Below are positions 23,653 through 36,539 of a stretch of DNA of 64,000 bases, in pieces. The position numbers were made by a program, and so were the translations under genes. This DNA is from Neoconidiobolus thromboides FSU 785 (lineage: Eukaryota > Entomophthoromycota > Entomophthoromycetes > Entomophthorales > Neoconidiobolaceae): assembly GCA_025603075.1 (NCBI GenBank), contig MU626280.1, positions 62,001 through 126,000 on the forward strand. The letters run 5' to 3'. Position 1 is the first letter of the stretch, and each line of letters starts with the position of its first letter. The notes beneath the pieces are model-generated. The model searched no databases. It saw only the letters and a list, made by a program, of their open reading frames with translations, and was not told the DNA's origin.

Positions 23653-24802
23653 ATGTTAACTTTGTTTATAAATATTCTATTAATAAGTATCACTACGCTA
23701 TGTATGGTAAATTAAATACTCCCATCTTTATTCTTATTTTCCATAAACTAACCCATTAACTCCCCTATAGATCCTATTATACATTGGTCATAAAACAAAA
23801 CCATTACCAACTACTGAAGAAGAGTTAACTTATTTTACGGACTCAAAAGAGGAGATTCTACTCTACTCCATCACCTCGAAGTCCTTAGTAAATTTAACTG
23901 TTGTCATTCCAGCTTACAATGAAAGTTTAAGGTTACCTAAAATGTTAGAGGAGACATTAGCTTATTTAAAGGAGAGACAAAGTCGAGATTTTGAATTTGA
24001 ATTTGAAATATTAATAGTTTGTGATGGTAGTACGGATGGTACAAGTGAATTAGCTTTAAAATGGAAAAAGGATAATAATTTAAAAGAACACCAGTTAATG
24101 ATCGTTAGAAATTTGATTAATAGAGGAAAAGGAGGATCCGTTAGGAGGGTAAGTTATGTTCTATTTTTCCTACTTGTATTTCTCATTAAATCCACTTTTT
24201 AATATAACTCTATTAATCAGGGTATGTTACACGCTAAAGGAGATTTAATTTTATTTGCAGATGCGGATGGAGCTACTGAATTTAGGGATATTGATAAGTT
24301 AGAAATGGAAATGAATAAAATCATCAAAGATGGATTAGGTATGGTAGTGGGTTCAAGACATCATTTAAAAAATTCAGAAGCAGTAGTTAATGTAAGTTTT
24401 TTATTATGTAGCTCTATTTTAAACTTAAATTTTAATGAATTTTTTCACTTATAAAAGCGCTCTTTCTTAAGAAATTTATTGATGAATGGCTTCCATTTAT
24501 ACCTTTACATTTTAGGTATTAAACAAATACAAGACACACAATGTGGGTTTAAATTATTTTCACGTAAAGCTGCATTTTTGATATTCAATAACTTACATGT
24601 AGAAGGTTGGATCTTTGATATTGAATGTTTAATTTTAGCCAATTATTTCAATATACCTTTAAAAGAAGTCATGGTAAATTGGCAAGAAATTGATGGTTCA
24701 AAAGTGAATATTATTAAAGATGCTATTAAAATGGCTTTGGATTTATTAATGATAAGATTATGCTATTTTTATAGGGTTTGGTCAATTACAACTACTGTGT
24801 AG
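23653..24802 (+). CDS. ALG5: Dolichyl-phosphate beta-glucosyltransferase Alg5
   Basis: Alg5 transfers glucose from UDP-glucose to dolichyl phosphate on the cytosolic face of the ER, making the donor for glucosylation of the N-glycan precursor. There are four exons: 23653-23706, 23771-24148, 24221-24391 and 24458-24802 (948 nt, 315 residues). An N-terminal membrane segment (MLTLFINILLISITTL...ILLYIG) crosses the first intron. The GT2 fold has VVIPAYNES, ILIVCDGSTDGT, NRGKGGSVRRG, the metal-binding DADGATE and VVGSRHH. The C-terminal half has DTQCGFKLFSRKAA, EGWIFDIECL and VNWQEIDGSKV, which are typical of Alg5 rather than Dpm1. Length is close to yeast Alg5. Confidence 0.94.
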
Positions 24803-24990
24803 TTGTAACATCTTATTATCCTTATTCTCTTTTTTACTCCTCATTCATTTCTTTTTTTTGCAAAAAAATTATCAAGTATTCATTTTATTCATACTGTCAA
24901 CTAGTTAAACAATATTTGAAATAAAAATTATAAAAATCATATTAAAAACAATTGATAAATAAATAGCACTAAACATTTATTATTATTATG

Positions 24991-26697
24991 TTAAGATTTT
25001 GATAATTTATTTTTAAACGATAAATCCAGTTTTTTTCTTTTTATAAGTTCATTAGTATTCGCTTTTAATGGTTCGGGCCATTTCCTTTCAATTTCTATGG
25101 ATAGTATCTGTTGTTTATATCCTTTTTTATCTACTTGTTTTATCCTTTCTTCTGTTATTACATTATTGTTTTTCACTTTATTTATTATTGTTTTATTTTT
25201 CTTCTCTTCTTTTCCAGATACTGAAGATGTCTTTTCAGTTTTTGCTTCACTCTCTTCCAATTCAGAATCGGATAGTATTTCAACTATTTGATTTGATTTC
25301 TTATTTTCCTTCTCTTTTCCCTTATCCAATACTTCATTCTCGTTCTCATTCCTAGAAAGTAGTTCGACCAAACATACTTTCTCCATACTTTTCTCTAACT
25401 TTATACTTTCAGATAAACCAGAATCCTCCTCAGAAAATATTTCAACTACCGAGTTAGAATTTATACTTTCATTTAGCCTCTCATCTACTAAGATATCTCC
25501 ATTACTTTCTTTTTTCATAAAGGGTTTCTTTGAACTTTGACTGAATTTTCCATTACCAGATAACTTGGGACTCTCCTTAGGAAACATTTTAATCACAGAA
25601 ACCGAACCCATCCTTTCATTTGACTTTTCATTTTTCAACTCCTTTTTATTCTTTAAATCCTCCAAAATAACTTTCATAGGATGTGGTGGAGCATTGCGGT
25701 TTGGTGGTGTTAATCTTGGTATTTCTTTTGGTATTTTATTTTCATTTTTATCGTCTTTTTGTTTCTTTTTTTCTACCTCATTTTTATCTTCTAAATCGTT
25801 TCTATTTTCCATCTTATCCTTAGCTCCATTTTCCAAACAACCCAATTTTTCCTTATCCCCGTCTAGCTCACCACTATCTATATTATTCTCATCCCCTCTA
25901 CTTCTTTTAAGTGACAATAAACTTTTTAATTTATTTTTCTTTTCATTATTCTCAGTGATATTTGAATCACTTCTACTCACACCATTATTCTTTTGAATTA
26001 CGATTTCCTCACTAATGGTAGTTTCTCCATTTGCATATTTTTTTGTAAATTCCATGGCTTTTTTATCAAATATGTAGCGTTCCCTCTTATATTCATTGGC
26101 CTAGAAAAAGAATTCGATGATTACTAAATTAGTACAATTTATATTATAATGAAGATAATATTTTACAGCTTCTATACTCAATGGGTCATCTGGATTCGGG
26201 TTTCTTAGTAAGGAATAAATTGTCATTAAAGTTGATTGTATATTACTTGCTGAAGACCAAGTACCCTAATTTAAAATAGATCACATTAATACATAATTTC
26301 AAAAAAACTAATAATGTTTTAATAATATTCTTTACATTAGGTACACTCTTTAATAAATCCAAACAAATTCGTCCTTTATCATCAATATTAGGATGATAAA
26401 TAAATGTTTTAAATTGAACTTTAGGTGGCTCAAATGGGTAATTTTTACTTAATAATAATTGTAATAAAAAATGACCAGTTTCATAGGGAGTGTCGGGGGG
26501 TCCTTGCATTCCTTAATGTTGAATGTTATGTTAGTAAATCGTATTTGGGGATAGATAGGAGAGTAAAGAGATGAATGATACTTACTTATTTCAAATTCTT
26601 CAATAGAATCATTCTTAGGCCATGCTTGTATATAACTTGGTAGTTGACTTAAATTTCGTATTTCTTTTAATATTCGAGATTTATAAACTCCACTCAT
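24991..26697 (-). CDS. UBE2T-like ubiquitin-conjugating enzyme with long acidic tail
   Basis: There are four exons: 26586-26697, 26336-26511, 26167-26265 and 24991-26100 (1497 nt, 498 residues). The UBC fold spans about residues 1-155: [31 protein letters not shown], and [10 protein letters not shown] with catalytic Cys at ~87. It continues [16 protein letters not shown] and [17 protein letters not shown]. The catalytic position and the LK...G.W..S.NI and PNPDDPL patterns match UBE2T, the E2 of FANCD2 ubiquitination. The remaining ~330 residues are low-complexity Lys/Glu/Ser/Asn, with short acidic clusters ([25 protein letters not shown]) that resemble SUMO-interacting motifs. That resemblance and the Fanconi role are inference; UBE2S-type alternatives fit less well. 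Confidence 0.82.
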
Positions 26698-26919
26698 TTG
26701 ATAAAAAAACAAAAAAATAGGAACTGTAATTTAAGTAATAAACTATAAATAGTCAATAAAACAAAAAATAAAAATAATGCTTAATTTTTGAATTCATGTT
26801 ACTCAAAAATTGAATAAACTTAAGTTTTATCAATTGAATTTTAGATTAAAAATTTATTAAAAACTATATATTATTTATTACTTATTATTATAAATTCACA
26901 TTCAATAAAAAAACAACTC

Positions 26920-28332
26920 TTAATCTTGATTATATCCACTAGTTAACAATTGGGCCAATTTAGAAATCTCTTCTCTTGATTGGGCCGCTAAGGAAGCGCC
27001 AACATCAACCAAATAATTTAAATTTTTTGGATCTACATTATCAATCTCACCGTACTTGGCTGGAAGCACAGGCTGAACTCGAAAATAATGTTTTGGTGGT
27101 ACTAAATTTCTCAATTGATAATCCACTGTATTTACTGAAGAAGACAGCATAATAGATGGAAAATATAAAGCCCAATTAACGGAACCCCAATCTTTAATAG
27201 CTTCATGATTTAAGCCTAAACTCGACTCACCACAACCTAAAGAAACTAATACTGTTTTCTCTGGATCAGCTTCATAATTTTTATAAGCTTCAGCTAAACC
27301 ACATAATGCTGGTGAATTTGCTGTTAATGCCCCATCCACAAAGGAACGATAGCCATATTCTTTTGGACTATCATAACCCTCTACTTTATGGGGTTGAAAA
27401 TAGGTAGGGGCAGAAGTAGTAGCATTCAATACATCAATTAAACTATAGTTTCGATTAATATTATCTTGATCATTTAAATGTGAGGTTTTAAAAAAATAAG
27501 GTTTGCCTTCTCTATAAATTAAAAAATAATTAATATTTTAGTACAATTCAAAATGGAGATTTAAAAATGAAATTTACCTAACATCAAATGTAGGTATTAA
27601 CATATTCGATAATAAATCTGACATCTTTAAATCTCCTAAGGTTTCTTTAAATATTTTTGTTTTGTGAGTAGTATCATATTGGGCAGTTCTTAATCCAGCT
27701 AAAGTAGATATCCTACGATAAATCGAACTTTTAAATATAGTAGATGATTTATTAAGATACAGATCAATCCCATCTCTAGCCGTAAACTAATAATTAAAAT
27801 TAATTATCATATTCTATAGAAAAAGTAATTTGATTTCTACCTTACTCTCTTTGCTCCCTTGTTCTTTAGGTACTGATAGCATGACAGCTAATATAGCACC
27901 TGTTGAGGTACCACAAATAAGATCAAAAAGCTCATGAATCGGCTTTTTGGCTTCTACCTCTAATTGATTTAAAATCGAAGCTGGAATGATACCTTTGACA
28001 CCACCCCCATCAATAGCTAATATTCTAAATGGTCTATTACCCCTTTTTGGAGGCTCTTTTTTTAATTGAATAAATCCAACTTGTTGATTTAATGGAAAAT
28101 AAATTTGAGGTTCGCTTACAGTATGTGTACGTGTTTTGTTCTTTCTTTTAAATCCATCAGTAATAAGTTTGCTAAGTTTGATACTACCTACTTTACTATA
28201 ACTATCAATTGGGGCTAACTCTTTTTCTATAAAATTATCTACAAAATCTTCTTGGGATAATTTTTGTTTAATCAATAAAGAATTTAAACTGCTTGTATGA
28301 TTATGACCCTTCTTATGCGTTTCTGAAAGCAT
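26920..28332 (-). CDS. Patatin-like phospholipase
   Basis: Three exons are joined at introns near 27785-27841 and 27510-27580. The patatin fold has the oxyanion motif GGGVKG in RILAIDGGGVKGIIPASIL, the nucleophile elbow GTSTG in FDLICGTSTGAILAVML, and the catalytic Asp in FVDGALTANSP, giving a Ser-Asp dyad. NATTSAPTYFQP is also typical of the family. The ~90-residue N-terminal part is basic and shows no signal peptide, so a cytosolic or membrane-peripheral enzyme is likely. Family members hydrolyse phospholipids or other acyl esters; substrate is not determined. Close plant-patatin-like spacing separates it from the triacylglycerol lipases Tgl3/4. Confidence 0.88.
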
Positions 28333-29225
28333 TGAATTACTGTTAATTATTAGTGAAAATTAGTATTTGAATTAGTATTTGAATTATATTATTTTTTAGT
28401 AAGTTAAAAATCTAAGTGGCACTATTTATAGTCTTCTTATTTATTTAATAAGTCTAAATCATAATTACTAGTCATAGTAATAATCATCAATTGAAAATTA
28501 TTACTCATAATAAATAAAACAAAATAACCATGTTACTTTAAGGAGAAACTCCTATTGGTTTATGTTTTATTTAGTAATTAGATTTATGGAGAATTTTGAA
28601 TTTAAATTCAACTTGTTTAATCAAAGTTAACTCGAATTGGAGTTTTAACTTCAAATAAATTATAAATTCACTTTATTCGGTTTATTTACCTTTGTTTTTC
28701 TTTGTTATTATCTTTTTATCCGAAGGTCTTATGAGAATAGATTTAATTTAATTGTAATGAATTATAAATTCAATTTTATTGATTTTATTCCATTTGAGAA
28801 GCCCCTTAATGACCCTTAAAATTGGGTCATCAGTTTTTAGCTATTTAAGTTCAAATAATTCTATTTAACGTTTTATTTGAGAACTTTCTTTCTATTAAAT
28901 TGCTGAAAAATAGAGCCATTAAACTCCAAAACGACTTCCTTATATAAATAACTAATTCTAAAAATCAGTGTAAAGAATCCCATATCAAAGCTTAACTACT
29001 TACAAAAGTGTTACATTTCAACATTTAATTAAGAATAAATTATGAAATTAAATAAACTAAAATTCAAACAAATCAAAGACAAAACTGAAAACCTTCAATT
29101 TCCACATCTACAATTAATATGTTATTATTAACATTTAATATTCCAAAAAAAAACAATGAATAAAACCCTTGGTCACAACAACTCCTTCACCCCCTTAGAA
29201 GGAATTATCAAACAAACTTTAAAGC
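28333..29225. other. Intergenic, nothing seen
   Basis: This AT-rich spacer between the patatin-like gene and the 3' end of Sec8 has no MITE, RNA or coding signal. A TATAAATA-like motif on the minus strand near 28430 could serve the patatin-like gene. Confidence 0.5.
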
Positions 29226-32200
29226 CTATTGGTCTTCCTGAGCAATTAACTGATATAATTCCATCAATTGTTTATGATAAGACTGTAAAATAAGTTCTGT
29301 AACTTCAGTATCTGGTTCATTTGAACTTTCAAATAATAAAGTTTCCAAAGTTAAATCTAATAATGCTTTATATTCTGGTTGGGTAAAAATTTGTTCTAAA
29401 TTTTGTGCTCTTTGAGAAAATGTCTAATAATAACAATTAATAATTAATAATTAATAAAATTTCAGTTAATAGCTATTCAGTTAATAAATTATATAGCTAT
29501 AATTATAGTAGTATTTAATTAGAACAATAGCAACTTACCTCCAAATCCAAATCATATAAAGAATAAAAATCTTTAGCAATATTTAATCCTAAATCATTAT
29601 TAAATCCCATATTCGTTAAATTTTGTTGTAATGCTGAGATATTTAATTCCATTTTTTCTAATCCACGTGTGGACATTTTACGTATATTTTGAACATTATC
29701 AATTGATATTAATACCCGAGACATAAATGTAGGTAAGCGATCAAATATAAAACTAATTAAATATTATTATTATATTATCAATATTGTTATAATATATTAT
29801 ATTATGCCTTACTTTAAATCATCTTCTGTTAATAATTTTCTTAAATTTTCCTCATAAATAGCTAAATCTGAATTAAGTGTTGTTACATAAGAATCTGGTG
29901 TAACTGTTTGATCGTAATTTAAATAATACGTTCCCTATTATTATTATTATTATTATTATTATTATCAGAATTAGAATATTAAACTATAACAAATTACCTC
30001 TCTAACAGCCAAATCCAAATAATACATAGTATGACAACGAAATTCAACTCTTAATGTAAATAAACAAAGATCCGACAATTTATTAAATTTATTTAATATT
30101 TTATCTAAATGACTATAAAAAATGAAAAATTAATTATTATAATATAAATATTAAATAATCAACTTACTTTGTATACTCAGCCATTGAACGAATAGTTGAT
30201 GGACCTTTAGAAATCTAAATAAATAAATAAAACATTATAAATATTTGTTCTTAAAATTTAATTTACTTCTGAAAGTGAAATTGATTTAATAGATTTGTTA
30301 TCATCTAATGTTGGAGTCTGTTTATTATTTTCTTCATTATTTTCATTTTGTTTATCATTTTCTTTATTTCCAATAACTTCATCAACTTCAGATACAAACC
30401 ATTTCTATATATTATAAAATAAAATGTTAATACTAATATCAGAAATTTAATATGACTTTATCTGCTAAAAGCAATACTTACCAAAGAATGAGACAATGTA
30501 GCTAATAAGGATAATTTTTTAATATCAAATAATAATTCTGATGTATGTAATGATTTTTTCAATTTAAAATTTAATTCAATTTCTGTTTCCTAAAATAAAA
30601 TAATTTCATTAATAATTAATTTATCATTATCATTAAATTATTATTTAAAATGAATAAGTTAGTTACTTTTTTATCAATTTTTTCTAATAATTCAGGATCA
30701 ATATTATTTCTTTTGAAGTTCTTTTTATCATTTAATTCTGATGACATGGCTTGTTTAGCTTTTTGTAGTAAAACTTGACTAAAACCAAATCGTTGGTTTA
30801 ATTTTTGAATATAAGGATGGGATGAAAATAAAGTAACTAATTCTTTAGATTGTGCCCAAGTAGAACTTAGTATTGTTCCACTGGCATGATGATCTTCATC
30901 CGATTGATTGATATTACTCATAACAGCATCTATATTTTATAATTAATTAATTAATTAATTATTAATATTTTTGATTTTTAAAATAAATCAAATAAATTAA
31001 TACTTACTTTTAAAACAAGAATGACATTTTTCATAAAATGCTTCTAATACATTTTCAATAATTTTAATATATTCTTCCCTTTGAAATGGTAATAATTTTA
31101 AGGTAGTACATAAATTTTTAACTAAAGACAATAATTCACCAACACACTAATTAATTATTAATATAAATAAGTATGATAAATATAATAATTAATGATTGGT
31201 TAATATTAAGTTACATTTAATAATGGCTTTCCATAGCTTGATGTATGTTTATAACCAATTTGAAAAGCGTAAGTACCTAAATAAAATATTAGTTATAATA
31301 TAAATAAATAAATAAATAAATTAGTTAATCATAAATATTTACCCGAAGTAGCCATAAATAAATGTTGTTGAGCTTTTAATTCCATTTGAGGTAAAAAAGC
31401 GGATGAAAAAAATTCATGTAAAAAAGTTTCAAAATTCAAATAATCTTCATTCCTAATAATTATAAAAAAATAAAAAAAATTAAGAATCTTATTTAAAATT
31501 TAGTAAAATAAATAGTCACTTACTTAAAATGTAATAATTCTTGAGCTCTTTCAAAAAAACTAACAGTTAATGGAAATAAAATGGAAATATTATAAATATC
31601 AGGTGATATTAATAATCGGTGTTCTGTTGCCAATTTGGATGATAATGAAAATTTATCCACAGCAATTGAAGCCAAATTAATATTTAAAGTGGAATTATGA
31701 TTTTGATAATTATTGATATTATTAAATTGATTAGAATTTAATAAAAATTCCATATTGATATTTTCATTTTCTATCCCTGGAATTTGAAATTCATTATCAT
31801 TGGATAAACTAAATAATTTCTTAGAATAATTGGAACCTGCTGATCGGGCTACTCGGGTTTCTACCTGACTATAATAAGATAACAGACTACTACTTCGACT
31901 TAATTGATTTTGTTGGGTTTCTGTTTTTGATAATTCACTTCCTGAATGAGTACTCAATCTTTTTTCAACACTTGTAAAAGATTCATTAACTTCATTATTA
32001 CCTTTAAATGAATTTCCAACTTCACTAAATTTAAACAAAGGCTAACAATATTTATTTAGTATTATTAGTTCTATTTTAGTTTTATAAAAATTACCTTTTT
32101 TAAATCTCTATTTAATCTTCCTCTTAATGCTTCATTAATTGAAGAAATAGCATCTGTTGCAGCAATGTTTTGTAATTGTGGATCGCTGATATAATCATAT

Positions 32201-34514
32201 AAAAGAGATTTAATCTAGTAAAACCATAAAATAAATAATAATAGGGTTTTAAAAAATAAACTTACTTCACTTTGCATGGAAGACCATACTTCTTTAAGAT
32301 TATAATTAAATACTAAAAAAATTAAGATTAAAATTAAAACTTAATAATTATTAATAAATTATTGAAATTTTACCTGAACTTTCTTTTGTTAATTTTAATC
32401 TTGATACCCTTTTGTTAAGATTAGTAGGATTAGGAGATTTTGGTAACTCATCTGGGAAAGGAGATTTTAAAGTAGTATCTTTCTAAAAAAAAAATTCATT
32501 TATATTAATATTCAAATAAAATATACAAAGCAATACTTACTGCAATATTTTGAATTAATAGCATAATAAATCGATGATTACCCAAAATCAATTCAAATTT
32601 TCTATAAAGTCTAGAAACAAATGCTGTAATAATTTCATTAGCAATGGGATTAATAGCACTTAATTGATATTCTAAATGTCAATTATTAATTTCGATTATT
32701 CTTGTTTCAGTTTGTAAATATTAATTTACCATTTAACGAAAATTCTACTTTATTTCCTAAATTAGAAGTATCTTCTTCTAATTCCAATAACATTGCTAAA
32801 TCAGAGGTATTATCTTTATTCGATATTGAATTTAAATCATTTAATTTTTGGATAGCCAATAAAAAATCTCCTTTTTCTTTTCTTTCTTCAATTTCATTAA
32901 TTGTTTTATCAACTAATTGATATAATTCAACAGGAACTCGAGATTTAATCATTTCAATCGCTTCTGGTAATTTTCCAATTAATTTTAAACAAACTACTAT
33001 AGTTCTTAAAAAATTTAATGAATCTGCTTCAGGATCACTAGTTAAATCTTCTATTAACTTAATTTGTTAGTTTATCAATTATTTATTATTATAATTTTAA
33101 TTACTTCTAATTTGGTTGTATTTTCCCCATGTTTATTGATATTATTGGTATCAACAGATAATTTAAATTCATCATAATCATTATTCAAATAACTTGATAT
33201 CAATTCTAAATAATAAATTAACAAATTTGATAATTAAAATAATACTAATATATTACCCTGAAATTTAGCTTTGGAACTAAGATAAATTAAAATTAAACAA
33301 CAAACTTATAAACTATTTTATAAAAATTACCTAAACATTAAAAGATTATCTAAATTAAACAATAAAATTAATATGAATGAAAATAAAAATAAAAGATAGA
33401 GATTACCAAACTCTTCATTCAAATGAATTTTTAAATAAACATGATTATGAATTTCTTCAATTAAAGTTTCATGTAAAGTCTAAGTAAATTTTAATTAATC
33501 TCAGAATTTAAAAAATAGTTAACTAATAATCCTCACATTCTTAATTTTAAATAAAGTTCTTCTTAGTTCATCTGTCGCTTTAATAGGTTTTAATTCTTCG
33601 GATTCAATTTCTGTTAACGTTTTTAACAATAAACGAATACCAGTAAGATAATATTTATCTCGAAATAAAGCTTCTAATTTTTCTAATACTTTTTTAATTT
33701 CATCTCTAAAAAATTTAATATCAAACCTTATTCATTTTATAATTACATTACTATTAAAACTTACAATTTATCTAAAATCCTTAACATTTCTTTGCATTGT
33801 TTAGCTTTAGACCATAATATATTTAAATCACTTCTTTGTTGCCCTAAGATTTCTTTACATCGATTCATTTCAGATTTTAATTGATGAACTAAAGATTGAG
33901 ACTCTAAATTATTATTATTAATATTATTATTTATGAATTCAACTAATTGAATCACCTCCAATTTCGTTTTGTACTCCAGTAAAGATGGTGGTAGTTGAAT
34001 TAAATTGATTATAATGTTCTATTGATTTAAAATAATAATAAATGGATAAATTGTTATAATAAAGTAAATTATATTAAATTTACCGTTAACTACTTCTTCC
34101 ACTGCATTATTAAATCTATCTAATAAATTTTCAAACCCATTAAAATCTTTTCCCAAAGAACTAACATCAATTAAATCTAATGCTAATGGTACTGGATTAA
34201 ACTAATAAAAAAGATTATTAATTATCAATCATCCTTTTCATAAATAATTCAAGTTCAATACTTCTTCTGAAGCTAGTAAAGGCCAATCTTTTTTAACTTG
34301 TTTTAATATCTCTAATAATTTTTAATCTTTAATTTTTAGTTTTAATATTAATAAATCTTTTACCCTCTGCATTTTTTAATGAATTTTGATAGACATGATT
34401 GGATAGGGATATTCTTCGACTATGAATAGAAGCACTCGACCTTTGTAATCCAGAAGTAGTGTTGGTTCTTCTATTTGTCCTTGGTGGTGGTATAGGTCGA
34501 TTTTCATTGCTCAT
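29226..34514 (-). CDS. SEC8: Exocyst complex subunit Sec8 (EXOC4)
   Basis: Sec8 is part of the octameric exocyst that tethers secretory vesicles to the plasma membrane. The start at 34514 gives a Pro/Arg/Ser-rich leader (MSNENRPIPPPRTNRR). The conserved Sec8 N-terminus follows: DWPLLASEEFNPVPLALDLI, SSLGKDFNGFENLL, a coiled coil (LVHQLKSEMNRCKEILGQQ), RSDLNILWSKAKQCKEMLRI, KLEALFRDKYYLTGIRLLL, and ETLIEEIHNHVYLKIHLNEEFG. The remainder is helical with Ser/Asn-rich loops. The last exon ends LMELYQLIAQEDQ at a TAG. About twenty short introns split the gene, the most in the window; one near 29936-29965 contains a (TAT)n microsatellite. Exact inner boundaries are not all fixed. Confidence 0.9.
29936..29965. 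repeat. (TAT)n microsatellite in a Sec8 intron
   Basis: About ten uninterrupted TAT units lie between two Sec8 exons. The tract is close to the intron's acceptor side as read on the minus strand. Confidence 0.85.
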
Positions 34515-34736
34515 TATTATATTAATAAAATAAAATCTGAAAGAAATAATAACAAAATTCAATTTGAGTGGCTTAAAGTTCAAATTTTATTTCATTGGTT
34601 TAAAATAGAACTTCAGTAAAATAACTTATTGATGACTACTTTTTTAATAGAAATTCATAATTTGAATTTAATATAATAATTATTATTATAATCTATTTAT
34701 AAGGAATGATCTATTTTTATTTATAATAATATTAAT

Positions 34737-35923
34737 TTAAAAATCGGATGAAAAATCGGATGAAAAATCCGTAAGAGAAGAATCCGTTACATTATAGTTA
34801 CATTGAATTTTACGTTTTCTATCAATAGTTTCTTCTTCAAAGATATCCACATCCTAATTAAATAAAATGTTATTTCAATTTCGTAAATAATGATAATTAT
34901 TATTATTACTACTACTTCTTCACTTTTTTCTTTAATTTTATTATCTTTTAATTTTAATGTACCTAGCTTTAATCGAATTTTTAATGTTGGTGTATTTTCA
35001 TTTTTATTATCACTGACTAATTTGATTTTCTTGGGTTTTTTAAGTAATTGTATTTCTTCTTGTATACTACTTAATTCTTTCTTTAGACTTTTCAATTCCA
35101 ACTTTAATTCTTCTAATACTATACAATATTATATTAATATCCAATTTTAATCATTGTTATCACTATTATATATAGTTACCATTAGTTTCCTTAATAAAAA
35201 ATATTAGTAAATTTATAGCAATCAAATAAATGAATTACTTCTTTAGGTGATGGTAATACAATAGCATTGATTTCTTCTTTTGATAAACCAAAACTAATAA
35301 CTATAAGTAAATTAAAATATATAAATAAACATTTACTTTTTCTTGTTTTCAGTTAATCGACGAAGTTTTTCTTCTTTTGACAATTTAGCTAACAAAAAGA
35401 AATAAATCAAACTATCAAAAGTATAAAAGATATAAAGAAACCTCCGGTATTAACAATAAACCCATTTTTCCTTTTAATTTCAGGTCCAAATTTTTTAGCA
35501 TTTCTTTTATTAATTTCTAAGGGATCCACATGTAAATTAGCAAATTCTAAATTAAAAAAGTATACAATTAACTACTTCTTCAACAAAGACTTAATATCCT
35601 ATTCCTTACCCGCTGTAGATTGTTGCCCCAATAATTTTTGAGTTTGTAAATTTAATTGGGCCACCGTTTTTCCCAGTAAACATTGAGACTGAATAATTTT
35701 ACTCCAATTCCCAATACCAAACTTCATTAAGGCTAACCTTAATATATCCACTTCTTTCTGTGTCCAACCTGAATTCTAGTCAACTATTATTCTTTTTTAA
35801 AATACAAAACATTGAAATTCTACCTGGTGATAAGGTACAATTCCATAAACTTAAAGAATCATTGGATCTTAGCACATTTCTTTCCCCTACTGGCATATGC
35901 TGGGGTTTATCATCCGAGCTCAT
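34737..35923 (-). CDS. SANT/Myb-like protein of unknown function
   Basis: The protein begins MSSDDKPQHMPVGERNV. The first intron (acceptor ATTCAG) leads into a single SANT/Myb repeat: PGWTQKEVDILRLALMKFG, IGNWSKIIQSQCLLGKT, VAQLNLQTQKLLGQQS. After it come EFANLHVDPLEINKRN and a basic KKFGPEIKRKNGF segment, a KLSKEEKLRRL helix, ISFGLSKEEINAIVLP, and a coiled coil (LEELKLELKSLKKELSSIQ). The C-terminus has a repeated SSDF ending. Six or so short introns split it. The aromatic spacing (W...W) fits a DNA- or chromatin-binding SANT fold. I do not recognise a named orthologue. It is divergent-neighboured by nothing close; Sec8 lies downstream on the same strand. Confidence 0.75.
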
Positions 35924-36539
35924 TTTTTGTAATAATTATTAATTAAAAACTAAAAATTAGTGTTTTGATTTACTTAACACGCCTTTTATACTCTCCTTTA
36001 AAATTCATTATTTTTAACAGCCAATCAAATTTTAGGTAGAACCTTTATTCAGACGCGTATTTTGATTTATTTGTTAAATTTAATTCGTTTATTTAAAGTA
36101 CTGGGTTTTTTTTTGTTTTTTTATTTCAGTGAAAATTTTTACTATTTTAAAACAATTGATAGTTACTAATATCAACTGGTAATTATTTTAACTTGATATT
36201 ATAATATTAAAAATATTTTAATTTATAAAAATCAACTTTATTATTTGTTTTTATAATATCTATAAAACATTTTATAAATAATCAGAGTTTGAAATTCAAA
36301 TGATATTAGCAATCTAATAACTACTATTTAGAATAAGTAAAACAATAGTATCAAAGCTACTAAATTGGTAGTAAAATAAATGATACAAATCTATTTAGCC
36401 TATTATAATAGTAAATGCTAGATTCTATTAAGTGATAAATCAGTTGATAAAACATAGTGGCATTTATACTATACAATTAACGACAAAATCAATATCTCAA
36501 AATTAAAACAAAATCATTTATTACAAAAAAAATAGCAAA
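35924..36539. other. Intergenic, nothing seen
   Basis: This is a very AT-rich 0.6 kb spacer between the SANT gene start and the first RING-H2 gene. No feature was recognised. Confidence 0.6.

Noticed and set aside
25068-25996. Several plus-strand open frames opposite the UBE2T-like tail
   Set aside because: They are the complement of Lys/Glu/Ser low-complexity sequence, giving Phe/Leu/Ser-rich pseudo-proteins.
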